Below are positions 63,926 through 64,000 of a stretch of DNA of 64,000 bases, one piece after another. The position numbers were made by a program, and so were the translations under genes. How positions within the stretch are numbered: position 1 is the first letter of the stretch; each line of letters begins with the position of its first letter. Under the pieces are notes generated by a model, which ran no database searches, was not told the origin of the DNA, and saw only the letters and a list, made by a program, of their open reading frames with translations. The stretch covers positions 19,878,501 to 19,942,500 of the forward strand of contig JALMGJ010000008.1 in NCBI GenBank assembly GCA_023362775.1. Reading direction: 5' to 3'. Source of the stretch: Charina bottae. Its lineage: Eukaryota; Chordata; Lepidosauria; Squamata; Charinaidae.

Positions 63926-64000
63926 GATTCGTTCAGTCGCTTCCAACTCTTCGTGACTTCATGGACCAGCTCATGCCAGAGCTTCCTGTCAGCCGTCGCC
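63926..64000 (-). mobile_element. BovB LINE 3' end, cut by window edge
   Basis: The complement of cttcctgtcagccgtcgcc, atggaccagctcatgccaga and cgcttccaactcttcgtgac equals the last coding bases and stop region of BovB as seen at 40440-40510. Confidence 0.85.

Noticed and set aside
50637..64000. Upstream non-coding BLTP1 exon or promoter
   Set aside because: Must exist because the start-codon exon has an acceptor, but I saw no CpG-rich promoter-like host sequence or convincing donor to place it.

Overview
The window is vertebrate nuclear DNA, almost certainly from a squamate reptile (lizard or snake). It has AT-rich introns, squamate-type tRNA SINEs, CR1, L2, RTE-BovB and L1 LINEs, a Penelope-like element, and many hAT and Tc1/mariner insertions. 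I cannot fix the species from sequence alone.

One host gene spans positions 82 to 50636 on the minus strand. It is the 5' part of BLTP1 (KIAA1109, Tweek in flies), a very large bridge-like lipid-transfer protein of ER contact sites. I placed 23 consecutive exons, from the start-codon exon (50510-50636) to 82-201. All have GT-AG borders, and the summed lengths (3,036 coding bases) keep one open frame of 1,012 codons with compatible phases at every junction. The gene runs on past position 1 to the left. Its non-coding first exon and promoter were not found.

The rest is intronic or upstream mobile DNA. Three Tc1-type elements stand at different stages of decay: 2664-4266 (open 340-residue ORF, near-identical long inverted repeats, second catalytic Asp replaced by Gly), 20419-21993 (catalytic triad kept, one frameshift) and 13498-15218 (ruined). 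Three GC-rich non-autonomous hAT families are present, recognised by 8-bp target duplications: one copy at 4394-5852; two copies at 26687-28298 and 31341-33755; and nine pieces of a short family with 'cagagctttccaaact'-type ends. Two of these families carry the same 38-39 bp tandem unit made of a GC box plus a CCAAT box.

Right of the gene, 52069-58448 is a full-length L1 with a 20-bp target duplication, an intact ORF1, a broken ORF2, a 181-bp internal tandem duplication and a solo LTR inserted in ORF2. Beyond it lie older L1 pieces, SINEs and the edge of a BovB element.

No CRISPR, operon, plasmid or prokaryotic feature is present. I saw no convincing new multi-gene system. The most notable unexplained structures are the promoter-like tandem modules shared by unrelated hAT families, the palindrome-rich hAT interiors (one with telomeric repeats), and the inverted-repeat-flanked Penelope fragment.
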